From: Chrysaora quinquecirrha
Lineage: Eukaryota > Cnidaria > Scyphozoa > Semaeostomeae > Pelagiidae
Assembly (NCBI GenBank): GCA_014526335.1
Contig: JACTAT010000016.1
Span: 3,655,722-3,719,721, forward strand
Length of the DNA stretch: 64,000 bases
Reading direction: 5' to 3'
A model generated the notes under the pieces. It ran no database searches. It saw only the letters and a list, made by a program, of their open reading frames with translations, and was not told where the DNA came from. Positions within the stretch are counted from its first letter, which is position 1. Every line of letters starts with the position of its first letter. Position numbers and translations under genes: made by a program. This document shows, one piece after another, positions 26,788 through 38,800 of this stretch.

Positions 26788-29488
26788 ATGGTGAGTGTCT
26801 TTTTGTAGTTTTCTTATATTTATCCCTGCTTATTGATTTTCTGTGAAGTATTTCCCTACTGACTAAACGATAATTATATTTGCAGTCTTAGACATGCCTC
26901 CCATGTTTTTCCTCTTGAACGTTTCCATAGTAAGTCCTAAAGTTTACATTTATCAAGGCCAGAACGCTTGACGCTCGACCAAAGAGCCGAGTGAAATGAG
27001 TACTTGGCTAAACCCTTATCCTACTGAGCTTTATATTTGATCGTAAGACATTGTCAATACAAGTATTTTTTTATAAGAAACTCTTTATAAGAAACCCAGA
27101 CTCTCGAATGGCCCAAAATTTAAGAAACTCCAGTACTGGAAATTTTTTACGTAGGAAACTTTTCACCTCGGACAGCAAAATTTACTTTGTTTCCCATGTT
27201 TCGTCTGCAATAAAGTCAATAAAGCATTTCTGCGACAAGCAGACAAACAGGAAACACATATGCATTCAACTACGATCGATAAATTGGTTTGGAACATCAT
27301 TTTAGATAGAACTACCATGTTGCCATTAAGGTATTTAGAAACTCTTAAGAAACTTTCAGTACTCAAAATCTGAAAATGTTAAGAAACTTTCAGTACTGGA
27401 TAAATTTCTTAGTTCCTTATACAAAAAATTCGTCTATCGTGTTTTGGGGTGTTTTTCGATGGTGATAATTTTTTATGCTGAAGGCTAACTATTGAATTTT
27501 TTTATATTGAAGGTTAACTATACAGAAGAGCAGTTGTCTGGTAAGCTTAAATATACTTTGATATCTTTTAACGTTTTCCCTTTCCGGGGCAATGCTTTAC
27601 CCTTTATATAACTGCGGGAAGTGAACCTATACGCAGTAATTTGGTATAGCTCTATAGCTCAGTGGAAACGTCGTTGGCTCTCAGGTCATGCAGTCCAGGT
27701 TCAAATGCCATTTATTGTGGCATGCCACTTGTGAAACATCTACTGCAGTAATTTGGTTGTTTACACTAAAGGCCTGGCTAAACTAGGAGACATGTCACGC
27801 GTGACGTTGATGTCCCCTCGGTGTTTCCCAGTTTAGCCACCTTGGAAACTTTGTATCGCGCGACAAACTTTGTACCAAGAGACACGCAAATTCACATTAA
27901 TTGTACTTTATGCATATATCAAATGTTTCCATTAATTGTACTTTATCATATATCAAATGTTTCCTTGAGTAGCCTCGAGCTTTGCTTACATACAAGTGTC
28001 TCTCTATTATTGTTATGACACTGAATGTGCAGTTGAAATTAAGGAACTATTAAGGAACTTTTGGAACTACAATTGCCTCAAGAGGCCCAAAAATAAGGAA
28101 CTTTAAGAACTAGGCCTCGAGGTAGGTTCCTTATAAAAAAGCGTGTATTTAAGGCTGCAATTTACGATGCATCTCACAAGTATAGCATTTTAATTGCACA
28201 ATTTTTATTTCATCTGTAATTTTCTCAAAGAGTTCCAAGATTCCTTCGCTCTTTTCGATAAGAAGGGAGATGGTATGATAAGCTGCAGCCAAATTGGTGA
28301 TGTTCTAAGGGCCTTTGGACTCAATCCTTTCTTATCAGAAGTTCAAAAGCTACAGAAAGAAATCGACCCAATTGGTATGTTTTTTTTCGTTAACTAATAT
28401 AGCTTGTTTTGGTCAAGTATTCTACACGACCTTGACCTTGTGACCTAAGGTCATCACTAAAATACATTTCTGCAAGACCTTACGACCTCAGGTCATGAAG
28501 AACAAATTCTGGACAGATTTATACGCAACCTTTTGACCTCACGTCATCAAGAACCATTTCGGCGTAGATTTCTACACGACCTTGTGACCTCAGGTCATCA
28601 AGGACCGCATCTGGGTAGATTTCTATAAGACCTTGTGACCTCAGGTCATCAGGGACCATTTCTGGGTAAATTTCTGCACAACCTTATGACCTCAGGTCAT
28701 GGAGGACGAATTCTCGATAGATTTTTCAACGACCTTTTGACCTCAGGTCATCAAGGACCATTTCTGGGTGGATTTCTACATGACCCTGTGATCTCAGGTT
28801 ATGAAGATCTTGAGATGACTTTATGACTTTTAATTTGTAACATTTTCGTTTTTAGGCGAGAAGAGACTTTCATTTGACGATTTTCTTCCAATATACCATG
28901 AACAGAAAGAAAAACAGCCAACAGGAAGTGCAGAAAGTTTTATCGAAGCATTTCGAATCTTTGATCTCGATAATAATGGTTTAGTTAGTGCTGGCGAGAT
29001 TCGACATCTCCTTACTATGCTAGGTAAGAGTAAGGGCAACATTAAATGCATTCGTGTAGAGTGGAACCTCCATATATCACTATTGGGCACCAGTGGGGCC
29101 AATATTTTTGCCAGAGAGATATCCACATGGCGAAGCTTTGGTAGTCAATGTCCTTTTTACAGAGGTGCCCATTTTTTTCCGCAGGTGAAAAATTAAGCAA
29201 TGACGAGGTCGATGCACTTCTCCATGGTATTGAAGATGCAAATGGGAAAATACATTATGAAGGTTAGGAAACATTTTGCATTCTTAATATTTCCAATATT
29301 GAACTGAATCTTTAATGTGTTGCTTAATTTTGAAGAACTTTCGTGTAAATTAAGAAAAATTTAAGAAACTGATTACTCATCCCGAGCTGGGTTTCTTATA
29401 AAAAACACGTAGAACTTTCAGTAAAAACACGACTCATTTCAGTATTGTTTTTATGGCAGATTTTGTCAATGAAATCGTGAAATCCTAG
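26788..29488 (+). CDS. essential myosin light chain (EF-hand), copy A
   Basis: Calmodulin-superfamily light chain that wraps the myosin heavy-chain neck, closest in pattern to MYL6/MYL1 alkali chains. Coding exons: 26788-26790 (the ATG alone), 27513-27540 (28 nt), 28231-28374, 28856-29023, 29185-29262, 29460-29488; 450 nt, 149 aa (MYL6 151). First EF-like loop FALFDKKGDGMISCSQIGDV, then a degenerate SFDDFLPIYHEQ region, the third EF loop FRIFDLDNNGLVSAGEIRHL and the C-terminal DANGKIHYEDFVNEIVKS. This order and the GDVLRAFGLNP phrase are typical of essential light chains rather than calmodulin or regulatory chains. A start exon holding only the ATG before a splice site is unusual but occurs in this family. 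Faces copy B tail to tail. Confidence 0.9.
27649..28150 (+). repeat. composite repeat with tRNA-like head (empty copy)
   Basis: Begins AGCTCTATAGCTCAGTGG (A box) with GGTTCAAATGCC as B box and GTGGCATGCCACTTGTG. After a MITE fragment it goes on through ATATCAAATGTTTCC, GTGCAGTTGAAATTAAGGAA and TTCCTTATAAAAAAGCGTGT. The same parts occur in order at 36240-36975, there with an extra 430-bp element. Confidence 0.55.
28424..28800 (+). repeat. 51-52 bp minisatellite, eight units, with palindromic TGACCTCAGGTCA
   Basis: The core TGACCTCAGGTCA or a close variant recurs at about 28441, 28483, 28535, 28586, 28637, 28688, 28739 and 28790, each followed by a diverged AAGGACCATTTCTGGGTAGA stretch. It lies in intron 3 of light chain A. 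Confidence 0.85.
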
Positions 29489-29614
29489 ACCTGAACAAAA
29501 TAAGCAGAAGGATAAAAGAAGCAAAATTGCAAAAGTTGACAAATTTCATTGAAGTTGAAATTTACCTATTCTTGAAAAGCTGACACAAGGCAAGTACTAC
29601 CGACAAATACTTTC

Positions 29615-29709
29615 AATAAAAATAAGGATTGAAATTTTGATTATCCAAAAAAAATTCGTACAATCAATTTTACAAAAATACAGACTATATAGAGAAAATT
29701 CATTTTATT
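29615..29709. terminator. facing poly(A) signals of the two light chain genes
   Basis: AATAAA at 29615-29620 on the plus strand (127 nt after the stop of copy A) and AATAAA on the minus strand at 29704-29709 (about 105 nt after the stop of copy B). The predicted 3' UTRs therefore overlap or nearly touch. Confidence 0.5.
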
Positions 29710-29811
29710 ATGAAAAATTTGATTATGGTAGCTAATGAAATATGAAATGTCAATTATTCTGAATAAATTTCCCTTACGAAAACCCTTTGTGAACCAACGA
29801 TTGTGCTTTTC

Positions 29812-32800
29812 TCATCCATTCATAACTGACCGTATCAGCTCTGGGGGAAAAATTGTGGTATTAAAATGGTCACCATCGTAATTCTAGAAATTACAATCAT
29901 TGCTTTCACTGTAATCATCATCAACATTCGACAAAAAAAATGACAGTGTAAGCATTTTGTAACAATGCTTATGCTCATAAAATCGAGCTAAATGCCACGA
30001 TTTCTTTTTGTGATGCTTGCCATGACACTGTGTACACGACATATGAACATAAATTCCACTGATATTATGCTGGTAGAGATAGAACAATGCATATTTAGTA
30101 GAAACCATTATGGCCTATTTGTTCCATTTTTCACAAAACGGAATAAAGGAATACCACGAGGAACAGGGGAACGCATTATTTGTTCATTTGTTCGTTGAAC
30201 TTTGGAACTTGTCATCGTTGATAAGTGTTCCCCTCTTTGGGAATAAAGGACCATGGAATTCATATGAGGAACGTTCCTTTATTCTTTTATTCCGAAATTC
30301 CGTAGTGCCCCTGTTCTTTAGTTCCTTTGTTCAAGAATTCCCAGATTAAGTAAATGATGTGATTGATGCTTTACTATGACGGCAACAGCTATTGTTACAT
30401 AACTTCCCTGACATCAACAGTATTTTTTTTAATAAAAAGATAACAATGTAGATAATAGACATAACAATAGCAGCTATTGTTACATCATTGCCTTAGCATC
30501 AACAGTATTTTTTAATAAAAGATAACAATGTAGATAATAGACATAACAATAGCAGCTATTGTTACATCATTGCCTTAGCATCAACAGTATTTTTTTTAAT
30601 AAAAAGATAACAATGTAGATAATAGACATAACAATAGCAGCTATTGTTACATCATTGCCTTAGCATCAACAGTATTTTTTTTAATAAAAAGATAACAATG
30701 CAGATAATAGACATAACAATAGCAGCTATTGTTACATCATTGCCTTAGCATCAACAGTATTTTTTTTAATAAAAAGATAACAATGTAGATAATAGACATA
30801 ACAATAGCAGCTATTGTTACATCATTGCCTTAGCATCAACAGTATTTTTTTTAATAAAAAGATAACAATGTACATAATAGAGATAACAATAGCAGCTATT
30901 GTTACATCATTGCCTTTACATCAACAGTATTTTTTTTAAATATAAAGATAACAATGTAGATAATAGATGTAACTACAACAGCTATTGTTACATCATATCC
31001 TTTCAATCATCAGTATTTTAATTATTCTAGTCCTTGTTGATGTTGTTGTTGATTTTACATACATGTGATCAAAGATGACCTTATATGGCACACTATGGAA
31101 CATGAACGACGAAACGAACGGATATGAAATTCATTTTGAGATGTATATATTCTGGCTTTTTGAGAGTATCAATCAGTTGGGACTTTATGTCCAAATGGAG
31201 CAAGAACTTTCCTGGAGCTGCTAGCATACGGAGAAGGCTACATCTGACACCAAACCACGATGGCATATACAAATGTCCTGTTGCAGAATGCAGACACGAA
31301 GGATTTCGAAGTCAAAGAGGATGCAGAAAACACATCACTAATTCGCATACTTGGTACTACTACTTTGACAACTATCCTGAAGATATATTGGATGGCAAAG
31401 AAAAATCCGTGCAAGAAGACCCAGAAAAGACAATGAAAGGTAACGACTTATCTTGTAATACGCGGGAAGTTATATTTGCAGAGAAGTTCAAAGAATGGAT
31501 GTGTAGTGCAACTGGTGGTGGACGCACGATATCACATGCAAATCAGATCTGTTCAAGGGCAATAAAATTCGTATACTTTTCAAGTGAAGACACATCAGTC
31601 GACATATCAACTGATGATCGTGTTGATTACTACCTTGGATCTATCGAACATATAAGCAACTTTATACAGCACTTAGACCAAGAGAAGTCCATTGGATATG
31701 CTGGTAACGTAAGCTACATCAGTGCGATGATGGAGTTAATCGAGTACAGAAAGTTCAAAGGAGTGTCTATTGGTGTTTTGAACAACTTCAGCGTGGCCGA
31801 GATATTTCTGAAAAGAGCGAAGAAATTCATAGCACGTAAAATGCGTGTACAGTGGAGTGAACAATTAGACGTGGACACGTTAGAACGTAAAGGACATTGG
31901 GCATCTATGCAGGATTTGCAGAAAGTCATACCATTTCACATGGAACGTTACAAGAAGATTCTGGATGTATGCAAGAGTGACAATGGCTCAACTGTTACAG
32001 CAGCAGATTTAACGTTTGCAACACGATTCATTACAACCTTTCTTTTCCTTCGTGTTTAAGGTACACGACCAATGACGTATCAATTTTTAACAATGGAGAT
32101 GCTGCAGCACGCTAAAAAGAACGGTGGATTCATAGATCAAAGAAAATTCAAAACTGCTGAAAAGTACGGATTTGATTCGCTGATTATAGACGATGCATGC
32201 ATGCAGTTCATTGATGCATATTCAAAACACGTAAGGCCATTGTTGAATCCGAAATGTAATTTTCTGTTGGTTAATCGTAATGGATCACAATGCACAAGAA
32301 TTCACAACGCAATGGGCATGATGGTTTATGAAGCTATTGGCAAGTACATTCATCCCACGAGATACAGACAAATAATAGAGACAGAAAGTGCAGATAATTT
32401 AACAACAGAAGAAAGGGACATGATTTCACAGGATCAGAAGCATACGTCCAATGTTGCAAGAATACATTATCAAAAGAAAAGATCAAGGTCAGTGGCTGAG
32501 AAAGGGAACGAATGTATTAAAAAGCTCAGAGGAGATGATGGCATTCAAATGGACAATTCTTTGCACGATTTCATAACAAAGGCAGCACCTGAATCGTCCA
32601 ATAAAGTTACTTGCAATGAAACAGTAAAGATTCAGCCTATATCTTCTTGTAATTAGATAATGATAATGTTGTTAACGAAAAGCGTCTCTTGGTATTTAGT
32701 GCTTTAGAAGATGCGCAGTTGGTCGAAGGAATAAAGAAACATGGATATGGTAAATGGTCATCAATGGTAAAAGATAAAAATTTGAAATTCGCTTCCGGTA

Positions 32801-35800
32801 GAACAACAAATGCATTGTTAAGAAGAGCAAGAACAAGCAAGTTCCAACAACTATACAAAAGAACATGTGGACAGACTTTGTTTTAATTCAATAATGTCAT
32901 AGATTTTATTGCCAATTATCAATTATCTGATATTGAATATATATATTATGAATACTTAGGTTCTTGTCTTTACTGTAATTCAACTTGATATACATACTCA
33001 CTGAAATTTTGGGCTTTTTCTGGGCTTCTGGCCTCATTTTGATACACGTATAAAAAGTATAGGTGGGCTTATTGCCTCGTTATGATATCGTGAATTTTGT
33101 ATACAAATGTATAGGAAATTTTGGGCTTGGGCTTATTCTCTATAAAGTTTTCATGTTTCCAGGTGAAAGAAGCCCAAATGTAATATACGAGAACGAGGCC
33201 AGAAGCCCAAGCACATTTGCCAATACTTTGTTAATGGAAATCAACAGACATGAAAACTTTCTAGAGAATAAGCCCAAGCCCAAAGTTTCCTATACATTTC
33301 TATATAAAATCGATCATATGATAACGAGGCAATAAGCCCACCTATACTTTTTATACGTGTATCAAAATGAGGCCAGAAGCCCAGAATAAGCCCAAATTCA
33401 TTCTAAGATATAGGTATGACATCATGAGTAGCAACCATAACATGACGTATAATGATCTATGATAAAACTTGCTTAGAGCTCGTACCTGTATATACAATGA
33501 CATATCTTGAAAAATCGGAATACAAGAACACACATTTAGGCTAATGGTCATCCCCATCACCAATCCTTATCATCAATCACCCTCATCAATCACCATCTTC
33601 AATTATCATCATCAAGCATCGCTATCGTAATTATCATCATCATCATCATCACCATCATAATCACCATTGTCATAATGATCCTCATCAATCATTATCATTA
33701 TCAACAATATCATCACCTATCATCGTTATAATCATTGTCATCATCCATCATCATCGTGATCGTCATCATGATCATGATCATCATAAACATCATCATCAAC
33801 ATCATTATCAATAATTGTCACCAATAATCATCATCAATTATTCTCATCAATCATCACCATCATTAATCATCATCAGTCATCGTCTTCATAATCATCATCA
33901 TCACCATCATCACCACTCATCACAATCTTCACCAATCATAATCACTATCATCATCGTCATCATTACGATCATAATCATCATCATCATTATCATCATCATC
34001 ACAATATTATCATCATTATCATTCACAATCATCCTTGTAATAGTCGCCGTCATCGCTGCTGTAATCGCCATTTTCTTCCTTAGTACTCTAAGGTGCCAAA
34101 TAAACGTCCCCCGTTTATTAATTTTGAGTTTTTCCCCACCCCCGGACCTTATTAGGACCCCCGTTTATTAATTTTGGAAGAAAAATTTTACTTGTGAAAG
34201 GATTAAACTACGTTTATTAAATTTTCCCCACCCCTGGACCTTATTAGGACCCCCCGTTTATTAAATTTTCAAAAAATTGTCCACTCCCCCCGTTTATTTG
34301 GACCCCCTCCCCGTTTGTTTTGCACCTTAGAGTACGTATCATAAAAGCGATTAGAACTTCTAAGCAATTTACCTACCTTCATAGTTGACTTGCCCAGAGC
34401 TGTCTTCCATTCCTTGTAATAACGTGTCAACTTCATCATCAGTAAGTCTCTCCCCTGAACGTGGAGACAACATCAAGATAATAGTAAGTCTTCAAGTCTT
34501 GAGTCAAAAATCGCTTAGCCCTTCAGCATACTTAAGGAAAGGATTACAAACTAACAGCACTATTGAACCGAAAGAGTACTTCACAGATGGCTCCCTTAGA
34601 TTTTTGAGATTTCCCCTTCGCAATAATCTGACCTAGTCCTCTTAGCATGGATTCGATCTTTGAAAAATAAGGGCGCGGTCTTTTAGGACATTCTCTGCAT
34701 CTTCTTTTTCTGGAAACTTCCGAGAGACGAAAGCCCATTCTACTGGACAACTCTCGGGATAATCGGAGACTTTTGAAGCTCCAAGCTCACATAGCTCCAT
34801 GGCTGGAAGATTTCGCAGACTGCGCAGAGATTATCGTTTTCAAGAAAGTGCGTTATGCGACGAGAATTGGAAGACTCCGAAATCTGTTTTTTCAGAATTC
34901 AAAAAGATAAAGCCGCAAAAGGAACGCATTCTAAGTGATTAGTTTCGAAAATTAGAGTGTTAATCCATCCTACCCAAGTGTACAATACAAAATCGGGTCC
35001 TTTTCCAACTTTCAACTTCCAGAAGGCTTTTTCAAAATGAGCACTTAGCATATGGCGCTTAAACAAGTTAGCGAAGAGCGAATTGCTCGTTCTTGCGGTC
35101 CTAAGGTGGCGCGGGCCAGCGACAGGAGTTCGGTTCATAAGAGAAGCTGAAGGCCCCATCGTTAATTGGTCCTCACTAGGATGTAAACAACGCACTGTCT
35201 GTTTCGCTTCGTTTTTGAGAGCGCTAACAGTAATAATGGAATTTACGGAACCTTTTCTGTATCTCCTCTTATTTCTGGGGACATTTTGTGGAGGCGGGGA
35301 GATCAAAAGCCTGTTCTTTTGAAAAAAAACCTCGGGAAAATCAGAGATTTTGCAGACCCAAACTTTCCTGACTCCATAACTCCAGAGCTGGAAAATTTCG
35401 CAGAAATTCTTTCTCCCAAATCAACTTCTATAAAGTCTTCCGTTTTTCAAGAAACTGCGTTGTTTTTTAGAATTCAGAAAAGATGAAGTGGCAAAAGAAC
35501 ACCGGGAGAAAAACGCACGCTAAGTGTTTAGTATCGAAAATTAGAGCGTACATCCACTCCACCCAAGCGTGTAGTACAAAAGCGGGTCGCTATTAAACTT
35601 TCAATTTCCATAAGGGCTTTTTAAAGAATTTAGAAATTAGCATCTGGCTCTAAAACAATTAGCCAGCAAAAGTAAAATAGAAAAAATCGCTCGTTCTTGT
35701 GGTCTGAAGGTAGCATGGGCTAGCGACAGGGTGGTCGATTCATAAGAGAGTGCGGGGGTTCGAACGTAAACTGGCCCTGTCCTGAAATAAAAACCCAATT

Positions 35801-38800
35801 CTGTCTGTTTCACTTCATTTTTTGCGTACGCTAGTCGCTAATAATTATGAAACTTAACGGAAACTTAAAATTTCATACCTAAACTCGTCAAAAGATGTCG
35901 GGCTTCTGCAGCATTTATCATCCCCTTTCCGTCACGATCAAAAACTTTAAGGCCCTCAACAAAACTTTCGTGGTCCCCGGCTGGTTTCTTTTGTCGATAT
36001 GTGTGAAAAATCGGAATGAATTCCTCAAAAGAAATTCTCTTGTCTCCTGCAATCAAAAACAAACTTTTTCCAAATATTTGTTTCGCATAGTCAGAATAGA
36101 ATTTGTACATATTTTTCATGAAAAATATGTACAAATATGTATAGTGCTGAAGAAGGCTCAACATAGCCGAAACACACAAAGTCAAACGGGAGGAGAGCCT
36201 TGGGCTGTATGACTCATAGAGTTACTCTGCGATTCCATTGAGCTCTATAGCTCAGTGGAAACGTCGTTGGCTCTCTGATCATGCAGTCCAGGTTCGAATC
36301 CCATCTATTGTGGCATGCCACTTGTGGAAAAACTTACGCATGTATCAAATGTTTCCGATAGTAGTTTCCAGCTTTTTTTCACGAACTGTGTCACCTTATG
36401 ACAGTCATTGCACTCAATATGTACAGTTGACATCCGCTATCTCGAACTCTCAAGGGAAACTGGAATTTGTTCGAGATAGCGAATGTTCGAAATAGCGGAT
36501 GCCCCATATAAATATAAAAAATTATAGTTTTTAAGTCAGAAAAGGAACCCCTATTAACATGCAGGGTTGCTGCTCCCAAATTTCCCGCTCCGCTAGGCGA
36601 ACTTATACACATTTTCAGCCTGTCTCTTTATCCAGTTCAGCAGAAAATTTGGCAAAGTTCGAGATAAAGAGCAGGTTTTCCTCCATGGGAAATCGAAAAT
36701 GGTTTGAGACAGCGAATGTTCGAGATAACGGGGTTCGAGTTAGCGGATGATTTTTCTATACAAACCCTTATACCAAAACGAGGGGAAATGGAAAATCGTT
36801 CGATATAGCGAATGTTCGAGATAGCGGGCAGTCGAGATAGCGGATGTCAACTGTAGTTCAAATGAAGGATATTAAAGAACTTTTGGTACTACGATTCAGT
36901 CACAAAAAGGTCCAAAAATAAGGAACTTTAGGAACTGGGCTTTAAGCAAAGTCTTTCATTAAATAAGAAAGCGTGTATCACTGTTTTTGAAGAGGTGAAC
37001 CTAATTCAAGATACGAGAATTATGACAATTTCGACCTATAGATCGTGAAATTTTAAGACAAACTTAGCAACTCAGTTCTTTAATTTGCCCAATCTTTGTT
37101 TGCAAAATTTTTTAAACGTTCTGAAAACTTAAAAAAGCCTTATATAAGTACGAGAATTTCTTCTTTCTTTCAAATATCAATAAATAATAATGAAATGCAA
37201 ACCTGTTGGGTCGATGTCTTTTATCATTTTCATCACATCTGCTTGGGTGGGATTCAGCCCCAATGCTCTAAGAATGTCCCCGAGTTGACTGCTGTCGATT
37301 TTTCCATCTCCTCTTTTGTCGAAAAGGGAGAAAGCATCGCGGTTATCTAAAGAGAAATAAAGAAAAAACTTAAGGTAAATAAATTTTCAAAAAGAACAAA
37401 TTTGCGGAGGTATTAATCTTTCAAAATCTTGTACGACAAGATTCCCGCCCTTTCCTGTTTCGTTCCTATTTTTGCAGTTCACAGTTCCAACGATGTTCCC
37501 ATTTTCATTCCCCGGTTCTGATTTTAACCACACACGTTGTTTGAAAAGAAATTCGCTCATGAGGAAATACGGTCTGTAGACCGTATTAGAAATGATAGTC
37601 ACCACTTATCATGACAAGCCTTTGATATTTAGTTGGGCAACGTTTTGGGAGAGATCCGTTTCTCATCATGGGGCAATGAGAAAAGTGGTTTCTTTCCTAA
37701 CTATTGCAAAGGTCGGATCGAAAGGTGTGAAATTAACCGGACCTGCGAGGAAGCTTGGGAATTTTTGGCGTTCAATTTCTAAGATTTGTGGCGCCAAAAT
37801 TGCGTTCAGTGCAACTTTTGATATCATTCAACCAAATTCCTGGGATTGAGTAAGATACTTGGTTGATACAAGGAGTTAATAGAACTGAGTGAATGCTTTC
37901 GTTCACGGTCTGTACATTTTGAAAAACGGTTTGCAAAACGTGGCGGAGGGTAATTAAAATTCCCAGCCGTCAGCTCCTCAGCTGTGAAAAGGAACAAATG
38001 TTGAGGAAACATTTGAAAAGAAATGGATTGGAAATCCACGCGATATGAGTTTGTTCGTCATGAAAGGAAAAAAAACACGGAAAGTAAAGAATTGTGCAGC
38101 ACGCACTGTACATGTGCGTGGATGCACTTAGTATCGCAATTCGGGTGCTAACTTTTGAAGGACCTGATTTTCACTTTGCATTCCCCTCACTTTCTGTAGC
38201 CCCATTTGTGAAAAGCTTGGGACTCCTTAGCCTGCGCACAGCCTCAAAACTTTCCTCAGGAAAGTTTTGAGGCTGCGCGCAGGCTAGGGACTCCTGGGCT
38301 TTTCAGGGATTTTCAAGGGGGCTGTCTATCCCACGGTTAAACTGAGAAAACGGTGGAGCGACTCGTCATGTCTAAAACGCATTCTGCAGTTTACCAACAA
38401 GCTGGTTGGGCTCCCCCAAGCACCCCGGCGGGGGGGGGGGGAACAACAGACAGCAAGCCAGCTCAAAAAACAGAAAACATGATTAGGAAAACCAAAATAC
38501 TGTACATAGCTACAAACATACAGTTGACGAAAAATACAATAAAGGTACAATTAACACTGGTACAATATGAAAGAGGTAATGAGCGAAATTGGCAACAAAA
38601 ATTTGATAAAATATAATAAGGACTTCATGTATTGGCCACATGCTGATAAGAAAGAAACTAAATGTATTGTCTTTTGACTGAGAGAATAAACGACTTCACA
38701 AATTAATCTTAAACCGACCGAGCAAAATAAAAGCTGTTGCTTTAGATTTTTAGTTTATTTACAGTAATCCGTCTTTGGATTAATAATCTTCTTTATTATT

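Noticed and set aside
27649..27735. Functional tRNA genes at 27649, 36240, 23468, 493 and 47502
   Set aside because: A and B boxes are visible but the acceptor and anticodon stems do not pair, and SINE bodies or tails follow; only 21224-21296 folds as a tRNA.
30366..31015. CRISPR array
   Set aside because: Repeats are directly joined 85-bp units without unique spacers, in eukaryotic DNA; it is a satellite. The same holds for 28424-28800 and 47340-48490.
31124..32885. DIRS retrotransposon
   Set aside because: No reverse transcriptase, RNase H or methyltransferase frame is within several kb on either strand, so a Crypton-like assignment fits better.
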